This document shows, piece by piece, positions 9,116-16,739 of a stretch of DNA of 64,000 nucleotides. Each line of letters opens with the position of its first letter. Position 1 is the first letter of the stretch. The stretch is from Leuconostoc inhae. Its GTDB lineage: Bacteria > Bacillota > Bacilli > Lactobacillales > Lactobacillaceae. The notes beneath the pieces were generated by a model, which made no database searches, was not told the origin of the DNA, and saw only the letters and a list, made by a program, of their open reading frames with translations. A program made the position numbers and the translations under genes. The stretch is from contig NZ_BPKW01000009.1 of NCBI RefSeq assembly GCF_019656015.1, forward strand, positions 1 through 64,000, written 5' to 3'.

Positions 9116-10353
9116 AATTTGTGCATAGTATTTTTTTGAAAATTGCGCTTAGTATGGGAATCGTGATGTACATGGCCTATGCTATTCCAACGCGTCAATA
9201 TACTAACCTTTATTTAATTGGTATTAGCGTATTTACAGCGTTATTTTTACCCATATTTACAATCGTTAGCACTTACTTGGAACAACAAACATTCAGATTA
9301 ACGGCTTCGATGTTTGCTAGTAAGTTTGCTAAATTTGTGTGGCAGAGTCTTTATAACCTTTTTGCGCTAGGGCTACTCGTCAAAGGGCATGTAATCGATA
9401 CGACTAATCTTCGAATGGTCGGTGGATTGGTAGGCGCAATTTGTTTAACTTCTTTGGCTTCACAAGGATTACAGTACCTTGCCATTATGCTGAGTAACCA
9501 TGGGAAAGGCAATCGATTTGCTAATGTTTTTTTAGCCTTGAGTTTTAATGTGATTATTAGTGCTTTGGCTGCAATAGGTTATAAAAAAATCCAAGTGATT
9601 TTCATCATATTGGGCTTAGTGCTTGGAATTATTGGTATATTTATAAGTTTAGTAACAGATATTTGGGGTATAGTACCTTCTAAAGGTGGGGTTGGGTTGT
9701 TTCTTGGCACTTTTAATCCCGTGCATAAATCACATATTGCTATATTAAAAAAGTTTATTGATGAACGTCATTTGGACAAAGTATACATTCATCCAACAAT
9801 TATTCCAAAAATGCATCAGTATCTTTTAGATAAAGGGATGATTGAAATCGTCAAAGAAGATGCGGGTAAGCGATATTATGAAAAATCTGCTTTAGCAGAT
9901 CCGCTTGTCAACTCTTTTCCTACTGGTAAAGTATTTTACGAAGCTGAAAATCGTTTATTTATGTTAAAAACCGCAATCAAAGAAGCTGGTTTGGAGAACA
10001 AAGTAGAGATTTTATTTGATACAAAACGTTATCAAGAAGATGGTTTTTATGCTATTATCAAAGCTATTCGAAAGAAACATCCTCATACACAATTGCATGG
10101 GCTTTTAGGGACAGACGAAGGCGGTATGTTGCTTCATGATATTTACGATGAAACACGTGTTAAACCGTATGTTGTCTTACGGCGAGACAATATATCAGGT
10201 ACTGCGATACGAAGAGGAGAAAAAGGCATGACAACGCCTAAAGTAACTGAAGTATTAAACTTTTTGTCTGATGTCAAAGAGGGTCAAAGTGGCATGTTGT
10301 TTGGTAAAACAGCACACGTTGTTAATAATCGTTTGGAGGTTATTGATGAGTGA
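9112..10353 (+). CDS. Six-TM membrane domain fused to NadD/NMNAT-like nucleotidyltransferase
   Basis: The protein has 413 residues in two parts. Residues 1-185 contain six hydrophobic segments (for instance IFLKIALSMGIVMYMAY and IFIILGLVLGIIGIFIS) and match no family I know. From residue 195 a cytidylyltransferase-like fold begins with GTFNPVHKSH (199-208), the equivalent of the GTFDPVHxGH ATP-binding motif of nicotinate mononucleotide adenylyltransferase. It ends with ISGTAIRRG (from 361), the ISxTxIR motif. Both active-site motifs look intact, so it may transfer a nucleotide at the inner membrane face. The start ATG overlaps the permease stop (ATGA), so it belongs to the ABC exporter operon. 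Domain assignment is from motifs; substrate is unknown. Confidence 0.75.
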   Translation: MKFVHSIFLKIALSMGIVMYMAYAIPTRQYTNLYLIGISVFTALFLPIFTIVSTYLEQQTFRLTASMFASKFAKFVWQSLYNLFALGLLVKGHVIDTTNLRMVGGLVGAICLTSLASQGLQYLAIMLSNHGKGNRFANVFLALSFNVIISALAAIGYKKIQVIFIILGLVLGIIGIFISLVTDIWGIVPSKGGVGLFLGTFNPVHKSHIAILKKFIDERHLDKVYIHPTIIPKMHQYLLDKGMIEIVKEDAGKRYYEKSALADPLVNSFPTGKVFYEAENRLFMLKTAIKEAGLENKVEILFDTKRYQEDGFYAIIKAIRKKHPHTQLHGLLGTDEGGMLLHDIYDETRVKPYVVLRRDNISGTAIRRGEKGMTTPKVTEVLNFLSDVKEGQSGMLFGKTAHVVNNRLEVIDE

Positions 10354-10383
10354 GTCGAATACTAAATTTTTGATCACAACATA

Positions 10384-10406
10384 AAAAGCCGCAACCGAAG
10401 TTGCGA
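10384..10406 (-). terminator. Terminator of tRNA-Glu
   Basis: On the minus strand, CGCAAC-TTCG-GTTGCG forms a stable UUCG tetraloop hairpin followed by a T run. It sits just past the 3' end of the tRNA and also faces the end of the fusion gene from the other side. Confidence 0.75.
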
Positions 10407-10413
10407 CTTGATA

Positions 10414-10485
10414 TAGCTCGTGAGAGAATCGAACTCTCGATTCCGCCGTGAAAGGGCAGCGTCTTAGCCGCTTGACCAACGAGCC
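10414..10485 (-). tRNA. tRNA-Glu (anticodon TTC)
   Basis: The 72-nt cloverleaf has acceptor arms GGCTCGT and ACGAGCT (with the G1-U72 pair common in bacterial tRNA-Glu), and discriminator A. The anticodon loop is CTTTCAC within stem GCCGC-type pairs, and the T-arm is GAGTTCGATTCTC. The 3' CCA is not encoded. Confidence 0.95.
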
Positions 10486-10675
10486 ATGGTCAGTGATGTC
10501 TAATATTTATCAGACAACTATAATATCATAACAAGTTTTTTATCACGCGTCAACATGTTCGACGTTTTTTTAAGTCACTATCAGCGTTTATCATCAATTT
10601 TTTACGCACTTATGTTACTTAGTGATGATTTCTCATAAAACGTTTTAAAGTTATGTAACGTATTCATACATAACC

Positions 10676-10704
10676 TTGTTATCTTGGCATATCAATGCTA
10701 AAAT
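10676..10704 (+). promoter_or_regulatory. Probable promoter of the purine permease transcript
   Basis: TTGTTA at 10676-10681 and TAAAAT at 10699-10704 are 17 bp apart. Transcription would begin about 10 bases before the riboswitch aptamer. The region between the tRNA and this site (10490-10675) holds nothing else I can identify. Confidence 0.5.
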
Positions 10705-10721
10705 ATTCTATGTAAATTTAG

Positions 10722-10782
10722 CTGATATAGTATCGAATAATGGTCGATTGTTTCTAGCCAGCACCTATGCTGGAACTATCAT
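10722..10782 (+). ncRNA. Purine (guanine/hypoxanthine-type) riboswitch aptamer
   Basis: The three-way junction of a purine riboswitch can be drawn. P1 is TGATA/TATCA. P2 is only CGA/TCG around a seven-base loop ATAATGG. J2/3 is GTTTCTA, the hallmark segment. P3 is CCAGC/GCTGG with a loop containing CC that can pair with GG of the P2 loop. J3/1 is AAC, whose final C is the guanine-specifying base. P2 and loop 3 are shorter than usual. P1' (CTATCA, 10776-10781) can instead pair with TGATAG (10799-10804) in the terminator, giving a ligand-induced OFF switch for the permease downstream. Confidence 0.75.
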
Positions 10783-10794
10783 AAACGTTTGATT

Positions 10795-10825
10795 AAATTG
10801 ATAGCCGTTTGTGCGTCAATTTTTT
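10795..10825 (+). terminator. Riboswitch-controlled terminator
   Basis: AAATTGA (10795-10801) pairs with TCAATTT (10816-10822) and runs into a T tract. Its left arm overlaps TGATAG, which can pair with P1' of the purine aptamer, so ligand binding frees the terminator. Confidence 0.7.
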
Positions 10826-10876
10826 ATTTGCCATAATATTCATCTAATAAGCTGTAACATGACATAGGAGAATGAG

Positions 10877-12325
10877 ATGGAAAAATTATTTCAATTAAAA
10901 GAAAATAAAACAACAGTTCGTCGTGAAATTGTTGCGGGAATTACGACCTTTGTATCAATGGCGTATATTTTCTTTTTAAATCCTCAAATACTGGGGCAGA
11001 CAGGTATACCAACGCAAGCTGTTTTTTTAGCCGCTATTTTAGTGGCGGTTTTTGGTACCTTATTTATGGGACTTTTTGCTAACGTGCCATTTGCCTTAGC
11101 GCCAGGTATTGGTATGCAAGCTTACTTTACGTATACCATCGTGTTTGGTTTTGGATTTACTTGGCAACAAGCATTAGCCATTGTCTTTTTGGTTGGTGTC
11201 GTTGATATTGTTATTACCTTGACGCATGGTCGTCGAGCCATTGTAAAGGGTATTCCAGCTGAATTAAAAGCTGCTATTGGTGGCGGAATTGGTCTATTCG
11301 TCACATATATCGGCTTAAAAAATGCTGGTTTCATCAACTTTATTGTTGATCCAGGAAACATTATCACACTAAATGGTAAACCTTTTACTGGTACAGTACA
11401 CGGTGCAGTGAATAGTATTTTGGCCGGTGGTGGGGTCACACCAGAATTAACTAAGTTCAATACAGCAAGTCCGCTGTTGGCGTTGATTGGTTTTATTATT
11501 TTGGTGGTGCTTGTTTTACGCCGCGTACCAGGTGCCTTCCTTATTTCATTGATCGTGACAACATTAATTGGTATTCCAATGGGTGTTACGAATACACATA
11601 TCGGCGCTGGCACTTCTGTTGGTCATGCATTTGGTGAATTAGGTCAGGTCTTTGGGCAGTCATTAGGCGCTCAAGGTATTGGGAGCTTGTTTAGTGATTG
11701 GCACCATGCCTCATTAGCATTAGTGACTATTTTTGCGATGGGATTGAGTGGTCTGTTTGATGCGATTGGGACACTGGTTGGTATTGGTAACCAAACAGGT
11801 ATCTTTTCAAAGCAAGACCAACAGTCATTTAACGATAGCACTGGTTTTAATTCAAAAATGGACCGCGCTTTAATTGTTGATACCTTTACAACTGCTTTTG
11901 CAGGAATTGTTGGTACGTCAAATACGACAACCTTTATTGAATCAGCGTCAGGTGTTGCTGCCGGTGCTCGTACTGGATTAGCAAATATTGTCACAGCCGC
12001 TGGGTTTGCGTTGATGATTTTATTTGCACCATTTGTTGGCGTTGTGCCCACAGCAGCGACCTCCCCATTGCTTATTTTAGTCGGAATCATGATGATGGGC
12101 GAATTTAAAAAGATTTCATGGGAGTCATTGGAATTTGCGTTACCAGCCTTCTTTACTTCGGTATTTATGGCGCTGAGTTATTCAATTTCTTATGGTATCG
12201 CTGCTGGGTTTATTTTCTTCATTATTGTCAAGTTTACGTTGGGTAAATTCAAAGAAGTTTCACCAGTATTATTGATTGTATCAGCATTCTTCTTGATTAA
12301 TTTTATAGCACTTGCTTTCATTTAA
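10877..12325 (+). CDS. pbuG: NCS2-family guanine/hypoxanthine permease
   Basis: This membrane proton symporter imports guanine and hypoxanthine (AzgA/PbuG branch of the NCS2 family). The 482 residues have about 12-14 membrane segments. The N-terminal TTFVSMAYIFFLNPQIL, the ALAPGIGMQAYFTY motif and the GTSNTTTFIESASGVAAGAR motif are diagnostic of AzgA-like carriers. ATG 10877 follows AGGAGAATGAG. A purine riboswitch upstream is expected to shut the gene off when guanine or hypoxanthine is plentiful. It is monocistronic, with its own terminator. The exact base preference is inferred from the family and the riboswitch type. Confidence 0.93.
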   Translation: MEKLFQLKENKTTVRREIVAGITTFVSMAYIFFLNPQILGQTGIPTQAVFLAAILVAVFGTLFMGLFANVPFALAPGIGMQAYFTYTIVFGFGFTWQQALAIVFLVGVVDIVITLTHGRRAIVKGIPAELKAAIGGGIGLFVTYIGLKNAGFINFIVDPGNIITLNGKPFTGTVHGAVNSILAGGGVTPELTKFNTASPLLALIGFIILVVLVLRRVPGAFLISLIVTTLIGIPMGVTNTHIGAGTSVGHAFGELGQVFGQSLGAQGIGSLFSDWHHASLALVTIFAMGLSGLFDAIGTLVGIGNQTGIFSKQDQQSFNDSTGFNSKMDRALIVDTFTTAFAGIVGTSNTTTFIESASGVAAGARTGLANIVTAAGFALMILFAPFVGVVPTAATSPLLILVGIMMMGEFKKISWESLEFALPAFFTSVFMALSYSISYGIAAGFIFFIIVKFTLGKFKEVSPVLLIVSAFFLINFIALAFI

Positions 12326-12356
12326 TTCAAATAATACTATTTTATCAGACATAATC

Positions 12357-12384
12357 AACCGCTTATCACAAAAGCGGTTTTTTT
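12357..12384 (+). terminator. Terminator after the purine permease
   Basis: AACCGCT and AGCGGTT form a 7-bp stem around TATCACAAA, followed by a run of seven T. Confidence 0.85.
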
Positions 12385-12431
12385 AGTGCCTAAAATTGCT
12401 AAGATAACAGCATGAACGAGAGATAGGAGGG

Positions 12432-12515
12432 ATGACACATGTTAAAGTGATTTATGATCAGGTTGTTACATTTGATAGCACAATCATAGTTATGGGAGCA
12501 GAAATATGGAAATAA
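12432..12515 (+). CDS. Possible 27-aa leader ORF ahead of the LytTR gene
   Basis: An open frame starting at ATG 12432 encodes 27 residues beginning MTHVKVIYDQ and overlaps the start of the LytTR gene. AGGAGG lies only one base before the ATG, closer than usual, so translation is doubtful. It may be a leader coupled to the regulator or chance. Confidence 0.25.
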   Translation: MTHVKVIYDQVVTFDSTIIVMGAEIWK

Positions 12516-12973
12516 AAATCACAGTTGACGAGTCAATTGATGGTGTTGAAGTTGCCATAACAGGCAATGATATTGAGCAAATGACCGCTATTGCTAAGCA
12601 ATTACAAAATAAAAAAGTTGAAACAAATAAGTTAGTGGTTAAAACAGGTGACGGTATTCAGGTGGTGACACAATCAGATATTTTGTTTGTTGAAAGTTTT
12701 GGCAACGAGCTATCATTAACCTGCAATAATAAACAAACATTAGTGACGAGAAAAACATTAAAACAGTTTTTAGCTGGCGACACGGCGCAATTATTTGTTC
12801 AAATATCCAAATCAATGGCAATTAATATGAATGCTTTAACACGTATGGAATCAGCCTTTTCTGGTAATTACTACGCTTTTTTGACGGACCAAACACGAGT
12901 CACCGTGTCAAGACGGTTTATTAAAGATATTTTAACGCGGTTAGAAGGGAGTACGGCAGATGAAGTATTTTAA
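12506..12973 (+). CDS. LytTR-domain DNA-binding regulator
   Basis: This is a 155-residue transcription regulator without a receiver domain. Residues about 50-150 form the LytTR DNA-binding domain, with the typical start QVVTQSDILFVESFGNEL and end VTVSRRFIKDIL. The N-terminal 45 residues are a small acidic region. GGGAG precedes the ATG. It overlaps the DUF3021 membrane gene by 14 bases. Such LytTR-DUF3021 pairs are widespread in Firmicutes; the membrane partner is thought to hold the regulator inactive and the pair usually controls its own promoter. Confidence 0.9.
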   Translation: MEIKITVDESIDGVEVAITGNDIEQMTAIAKQLQNKKVETNKLVVKTGDGIQVVTQSDILFVESFGNELSLTCNNKQTLVTRKTLKQFLAGDTAQLFVQISKSMAINMNALTRMESAFSGNYYAFLTDQTRVTVSRRFIKDILTRLEGSTADEVF

Positions 12974-13352
12974 AGCAGGCATAATCCATGTATTTGCTGG
13001 TATTGGTATCGGCTCTTTTATTTCGTTACTATCATTTACATTGCATCAAGGGACACCTTCGATCAAACAATTTCTGTTATTAATGACTATGAGTGCGATA
13101 ATGGGGTTACTGTCTTTGATATTTGAGTTTGAGAACATCACATTCGTCACGCAGTTGATTGCTAATTTTATTTTAGAAATGCTGACATATGGTTTCTTCA
13201 TATGGTTAACTTTTGGCGGTGCTGTTATTGCATTGACAAATATACCAACATTTCTTATCAGTTATGTGATTGTTTTCATTATTTTTAGAAAACAAGGACA
13301 AGCTAATGCACGTCGTATTAATGCTAAATTAGCTGATAAGAAACGAGAATAG
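12960..13352 (+). CDS. DUF3021 membrane protein, partner of the LytTR regulator
   Basis: The protein has 130 residues with four predicted membrane segments and a basic C-terminal tail (RKQGQANARRINAKLADKKRE shortened here to its charge pattern). The pattern and its position directly after a short LytTR regulator fit DUF3021. Its likely job is to restrain the LytTR protein at the membrane. Start ATG 12960 lies within the end of the preceding gene, so translation is coupled. Confidence 0.85.
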   Translation: MKYFKAGIIHVFAGIGIGSFISLLSFTLHQGTPSIKQFLLLMTMSAIMGLLSLIFEFENITFVTQLIANFILEMLTYGFFIWLTFGGAVIALTNIPTFLISYVIVFIIFRKQGQANARRINAKLADKKRE

Positions 13353-13359
13353 TTGATAA

Positions 13360-13400
13360 TAAAAAGCGATGCAATAGGGTTATACCCTATTGCATCGCTT
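13360..13400 (-). terminator. Long perfect hairpin terminator
   Basis: A 17-bp perfect inverted repeat (AAGCGATGCAATAGGGT and its complement, loop TAT) separates two convergent genes. The T run lies on the minus-strand side, so it mainly serves the small membrane protein gene at 13426 and may also stop the DUF3021 transcript. Confidence 0.8.
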
Positions 13401-13425
13401 ATTAGTAATTATCGCGTTAAAATGC

Positions 13426-13668
13426 TTAATTGGTCCTTTTATGATCTTTAACCATGTAAAATAGACCAAGCATAATAAACGCAACCGGAAACATAAAAAA
13501 GTTAGGAATCGCTGAATTTAAAAACCCATATAGCAATAAACCGATACCTACTAATGTGACAACATAGCCACGATAGGGTTTAATTGCAAGTGCAAATTTT
13601 GAGTTGCGGTAAACGGATGTTGAAAAAAGTGCGATAAAAATTAGTACAATGATGAGTGTTGTTGGCAT
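13426..13668 (-). CDS. Small membrane protein, DUF3188-like
   Basis: The 80-residue protein has three hydrophobic segments: an N-terminal LIIVLIFIALFS, a middle VVTLVGIGLLLYGFL and a final FFMFPVAFIMLGLFYMV, ending in a charged KDHKRTN tail. Size and layout resemble the DUF3188 proteins of lactic acid bacteria, but this is from memory of the pattern. It is divergent from topB and stands alone. No function is known. Confidence 0.7.
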   Translation of the reverse strand: MPTTLIIVLIFIALFSTSVYRNSKFALAIKPYRGYVVTLVGIGLLLYGFLNSAIPNFFMFPVAFIMLGLFYMVKDHKRTN

Positions 13669-13800
13669 GAGATATCCTTTTATTAATAGTTATATTAACA
13701 AGTATACATGAGTCAACAGCAACGTACAACTTACCCGAACATGCCCGTAATCTGTTAAAATTAAGAGAGATAATTCAAGAAAGATATGACAACATAACTT

Positions 13801-15870
13801 ATGCCTAACTACCTTATTTTAACTGAAAAGCCATCAGCGGCAGCCAATTTTGTCAAAGCATTAGGCGGCAAAACAGGCACATTTAACAATTTCACCTACA
13901 AAATTACCAATCTTCGCGGACACGTGATGACACTCAAAGATCCCGAAGAAATGGTTGCAGAAGACTTGAAAAAACAATATAAATCTTGGTTAGTCAAGCA
14001 TTTACCATGGGATTTAAATGATTTCTCTTGGGAACGAACGTATATTCGTCAGCGTAACATGCGTACTGGTAAAACTGAATCAACTAAAAAATTAATTGAT
14101 GAGCTTAAAAAAGAAGCCAAGACAGGTTATGATGCCATTGTGATTGCGACTGACACGGATCCATCAGGTGAAGGCGAATTATTGGCATGGGAGGCATTAG
14201 ACGCGATTAAATGGCGTTGTCAAGTGCTACGAGTCAATTTCATGGATGAGTCCGCAACAGGCATTAAAACAGCCATGATGAATTTGCGTGACGTCTCAGA
14301 CAAGCAGCAAGACGGCGAGTATATTAAAGGCGAGAGTCGTAACCGTTGGGATTTTGCATCAATGCAACTCACGCGAATTGCGACAACTGCTGCCAAAAAA
14401 CAGGGGTTTAAAGTTGTTGCGCGTGAAGGTCGTTTAAAGTCAGTCATTGTTTGGCAAATATATGCCCAACTACTAGCTATTAAAAATTATGTGAAGAAAC
14501 CTTACTTTGAAGTCAAATTTAAGGACCCAGCTGGGCATACTTTTGGTCGCGTGACACCAGATGGTGATGTCATACCTTGGCGTTTTTCAACAAAAGCTGA
14601 TGCGCAAAAGGATATGGCGCAATATCATGAGAGTGCAGTTGCTAATGAAAAACACCAAACACGTACGCAGGCGCCGGGAAAATTGCTTGATTTGGCAGGC
14701 CTAGCTTCTATTTTAGCGCCACGTGGCTTTTCATCAAAGGAAGTTTTGGGCACTTATCAAAAAATGTACGAGGCACAGGTTGTGTCATATCCACGTACAG
14801 AAGATAAAACTGTGACGCCAGAACAATTTAACGACTTACTACCTAAAATTGACCAGATTGCACAGCTCGTTCATGTTGATACCAGTTTGTTAACGCACCG
14901 CCAACCACGTCCAACACACGTTAAAAAGCAAGGTGCTCACGGTGCTAACCGACCTGGCGAAAACCTACCAACTAGCTTAGCAAGTTTAACCAAATTTGGA
15001 CCGAGTGCACAAGCAATTTATGATATTTTAGCTAAAAACTATCTAGCAATGCTCGCTGAAGACTATGTTTATGATCATGTGACAGCCGATTTGGAAGATT
15101 ATCCACTGTTCAAAACAGCTTTTAATATACCAATTGAAATGAATTTCAAAGCGGTTTACGATTCTCAGCGGGCGATTAAGGTTGAAGAAGACAGCGAAGA
15201 TGATAATACTGGGCAGTTAGGACCAATTGCGCAACCTTATTTGTATGAAGGGGCGAACAAAAAGCCACAAACACCGACCACTAAATGGATTATGGCATTC
15301 CTAGAAAAGCACCATGTCGGGACTGGTGCCACACGAGTATCAACGTTATCTGACATGAGTCGCGGCACAAAATCGATGATCAAAGAAACACGTGGCAAGT
15401 TAACGTTAACTGAAACAGGGAATGTGTCGGCAGTAATGGTTAAAGATACATGGATTGCGTCACCCAAAATTACCAAGCGTTTATTTGAAATGATGGACCA
15501 GGTCGGCCAATTTGAAATCACGATGCCCAAATTACTCGATTCGATCACACAGGTTGTTGAACATGATATGCCAATTATGTTGTCAAATGCTGATGACCTC
15601 GAATCCTTATTAGGCAAGCCAAAACCTGCGCCAAAAAGACAAGTTACCGAAAAAACGACGGGTATATTTAAAGGTGAAGAAATTAGCTTTGCCAAATCCT
15701 GGAGTGGGCATATTTTTACAGCTGATGAACTGGTCAAGCTATTAAATGGGGATGATATCAGTTTTGATGCAAAATCAAAACACGGTAAGGCCTATACTGC
15801 GAGTGGTAAAATGTCAAAGCAAACATTTAAAGGCAGTGTGTTTTATGGGTTTAAGTTGAATCCAAAGTGA
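13801..15870 (+). CDS. topB: DNA topoisomerase III (type IA)
   Basis: This enzyme cuts one DNA strand and passes another, removing precatenanes and recombination intermediates. The 689 residues begin with a Toprim domain (LILTEKPSAAANFVKALGG; acidic DTDPSGEGE near residue 119). The catalytic tyrosine is in QVVSYPRTEDKTVTP. The C-terminal domain is short and carries no Cys4 zinc fingers, in keeping with TopB rather than TopA. The ATG at 13801 has no strong Shine-Dalgarno site. Such topB genes are often chromosomal in this group, but can also be mobile. Confidence 0.93.
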   Translation: MPNYLILTEKPSAAANFVKALGGKTGTFNNFTYKITNLRGHVMTLKDPEEMVAEDLKKQYKSWLVKHLPWDLNDFSWERTYIRQRNMRTGKTESTKKLIDELKKEAKTGYDAIVIATDTDPSGEGELLAWEALDAIKWRCQVLRVNFMDESATGIKTAMMNLRDVSDKQQDGEYIKGESRNRWDFASMQLTRIATTAAKKQGFKVVAREGRLKSVIVWQIYAQLLAIKNYVKKPYFEVKFKDPAGHTFGRVTPDGDVIPWRFSTKADAQKDMAQYHESAVANEKHQTRTQAPGKLLDLAGLASILAPRGFSSKEVLGTYQKMYEAQVVSYPRTEDKTVTPEQFNDLLPKIDQIAQLVHVDTSLLTHRQPRPTHVKKQGAHGANRPGENLPTSLASLTKFGPSAQAIYDILAKNYLAMLAEDYVYDHVTADLEDYPLFKTAFNIPIEMNFKAVYDSQRAIKVEEDSEDDNTGQLGPIAQPYLYEGANKKPQTPTTKWIMAFLEKHHVGTGATRVSTLSDMSRGTKSMIKETRGKLTLTETGNVSAVMVKDTWIASPKITKRLFEMMDQVGQFEITMPKLLDSITQVVEHDMPIMLSNADDLESLLGKPKPAPKRQVTEKTTGIFKGEEISFAKSWSGHIFTADELVKLLNGDDISFDAKSKHGKAYTASGKMSKQTFKGSVFYGFKLNPK

Positions 15871-15907
15871 TGAACTGTTATGGTATTTATAAGGGGGGAA
15901 GTAAGAC

Positions 15908-16177
15908 ATGGCATTTTTTAAAAAGCAACAGGATCTACTATCATATTTAGAAGCAATTCATTTAGACACTAGTGTAGAGCAAGTGTTGGTTGACCGTGCA
16001 ATTGTACAATTAAAAAAGAAGACCTATGAGCGTAGAGTGATTGTTGATCTTGCATCTGGGTTCCGGCAGTTAGCGTTAGAACAAAAAATTTCTAAAGCAG
16101 GTTTGGCGTTATATACTAAGTTGCAAAAGCCAAATATTGGCGATGGTGTTGGTTTAACTGCGGGATTGTGGTTTTAA
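15908..16177 (+). CDS. Small helical protein, possible bacteriocin-immunity type
   Basis: The 89-residue protein follows topB by 37 bases with a strong AGGGGGG site upstream. It is predicted all-helical until a short glycine-rich tail (GDGVGLTAGLWF). The region ALEQKISKAGLALYTKLQK resembles the last helix of four-helix-bundle bacteriocin immunity proteins, which also have this length. No bacteriocin gene is next to it, so an orphan immunity role is only a suggestion. Otherwise the family is not recognised. Confidence 0.5.
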   Translation: MAFFKKQQDLLSYLEAIHLDTSVEQVLVDRAIVQLKKKTYERRVIVDLASGFRQLALEQKISKAGLALYTKLQKPNIGDGVGLTAGLWF

Positions 16178-16237
16178 AACATAAATAATTTGAGAGCGTG
16201 GGCTTTATCTTAACTTAGAAAGGTTAGATAAAGGACA

Positions 16238-16294
16238 TTGCCTTTATATTCAAAAAGAGATATAGTTTCTATATGGAAACTATATCTCTTTTTG
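16238..16294 (+). promoter_or_regulatory. Promoter overlapped by a 19-bp palindromic operator (MarR)
   Basis: TTGCCT (16238-16243) and TATAGT (16261-16266) are 17 bp apart. The -10 lies inside a perfect inverted repeat, CAAAAAGAGATATAGTTTC (16251-16269) with its complement at 16276-16294. Binding of the MarR protein encoded directly downstream would block RNA polymerase, so autorepression of the marR-uvrA-like operon is likely. Confidence 0.7.
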
Positions 16295-16307
16295 AAAGGA
16301 TTTATTA

Positions 16308-16739
16308 ATGACTGAACAATTACAAGTAACACTCTCACAGTTACAATGCGAATTAGTTGCGGAACGTAACCTCGTTAATCCTGATGGCATTTCTTGGTTA
16401 CAATATGATATTTTAAGTCTGTTAAAGTCAGAAGCTAAATTGCCGAAACAATTAAGTCAACATCTTGGTATTACCAAAACAAAACTATCAAAAAATTTAA
16501 CCAAATTGCATGAATTAAACTATATTATTCAAATACCAGCTCAGATAGATCGTAGAGAAATGGTGACAGACTTAACCATAAAGGGCCGACAATTTTTATC
16601 TCAAACAGATAATAAGCATCAAGAATTATCAAATGAAGCACAAACTTGCTTTACTCATGATGAACAAGAACAGTTTATAAAACTCAGTCAAAAACTAGTT
16701 ATGACATTACGAGAAAGCAGGTTATCGAGTGAGCAATAG
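16308..16739 (+). CDS. MarR-family transcriptional regulator
   Basis: This 143-residue winged-helix regulator has the helix-turn-helix around AKLPKQLSQHLGITKTKLSKNL and the wing IDRREMVTDLTIKGR, as in MarR proteins. GAAAGG lies upstream of the ATG. Its 3' end overlaps the start of the UvrA-like ABC gene by 11 bases, so they form one operon. It is probably the repressor of that operon through the palindrome at 16251-16294, with release by a toxic small molecule. Confidence 0.88.
   Translation: MTEQLQVTLSQLQCELVAERNLVNPDGISWLQYDILSLLKSEAKLPKQLSQHLGITKTKLSKNLTKLHELNYIIQIPAQIDRREMVTDLTIKGRQFLSQTDNKHQELSNEAQTCFTHDEQEQFIKLSQKLVMTLRESRLSSEQ

Noticed and set aside
10414-10485. tRNA-Glu as an integration site for the accessory region at 1-10 kb
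   Set aside because: No second copy of the tRNA 3' end and no integrase gene were seen in the region.
11122-12090. Long open frames on the minus strand opposite the purine permease
   Set aside because: They mirror the codon pattern of the real gene, have no ribosome sites and no recognisable protein features.
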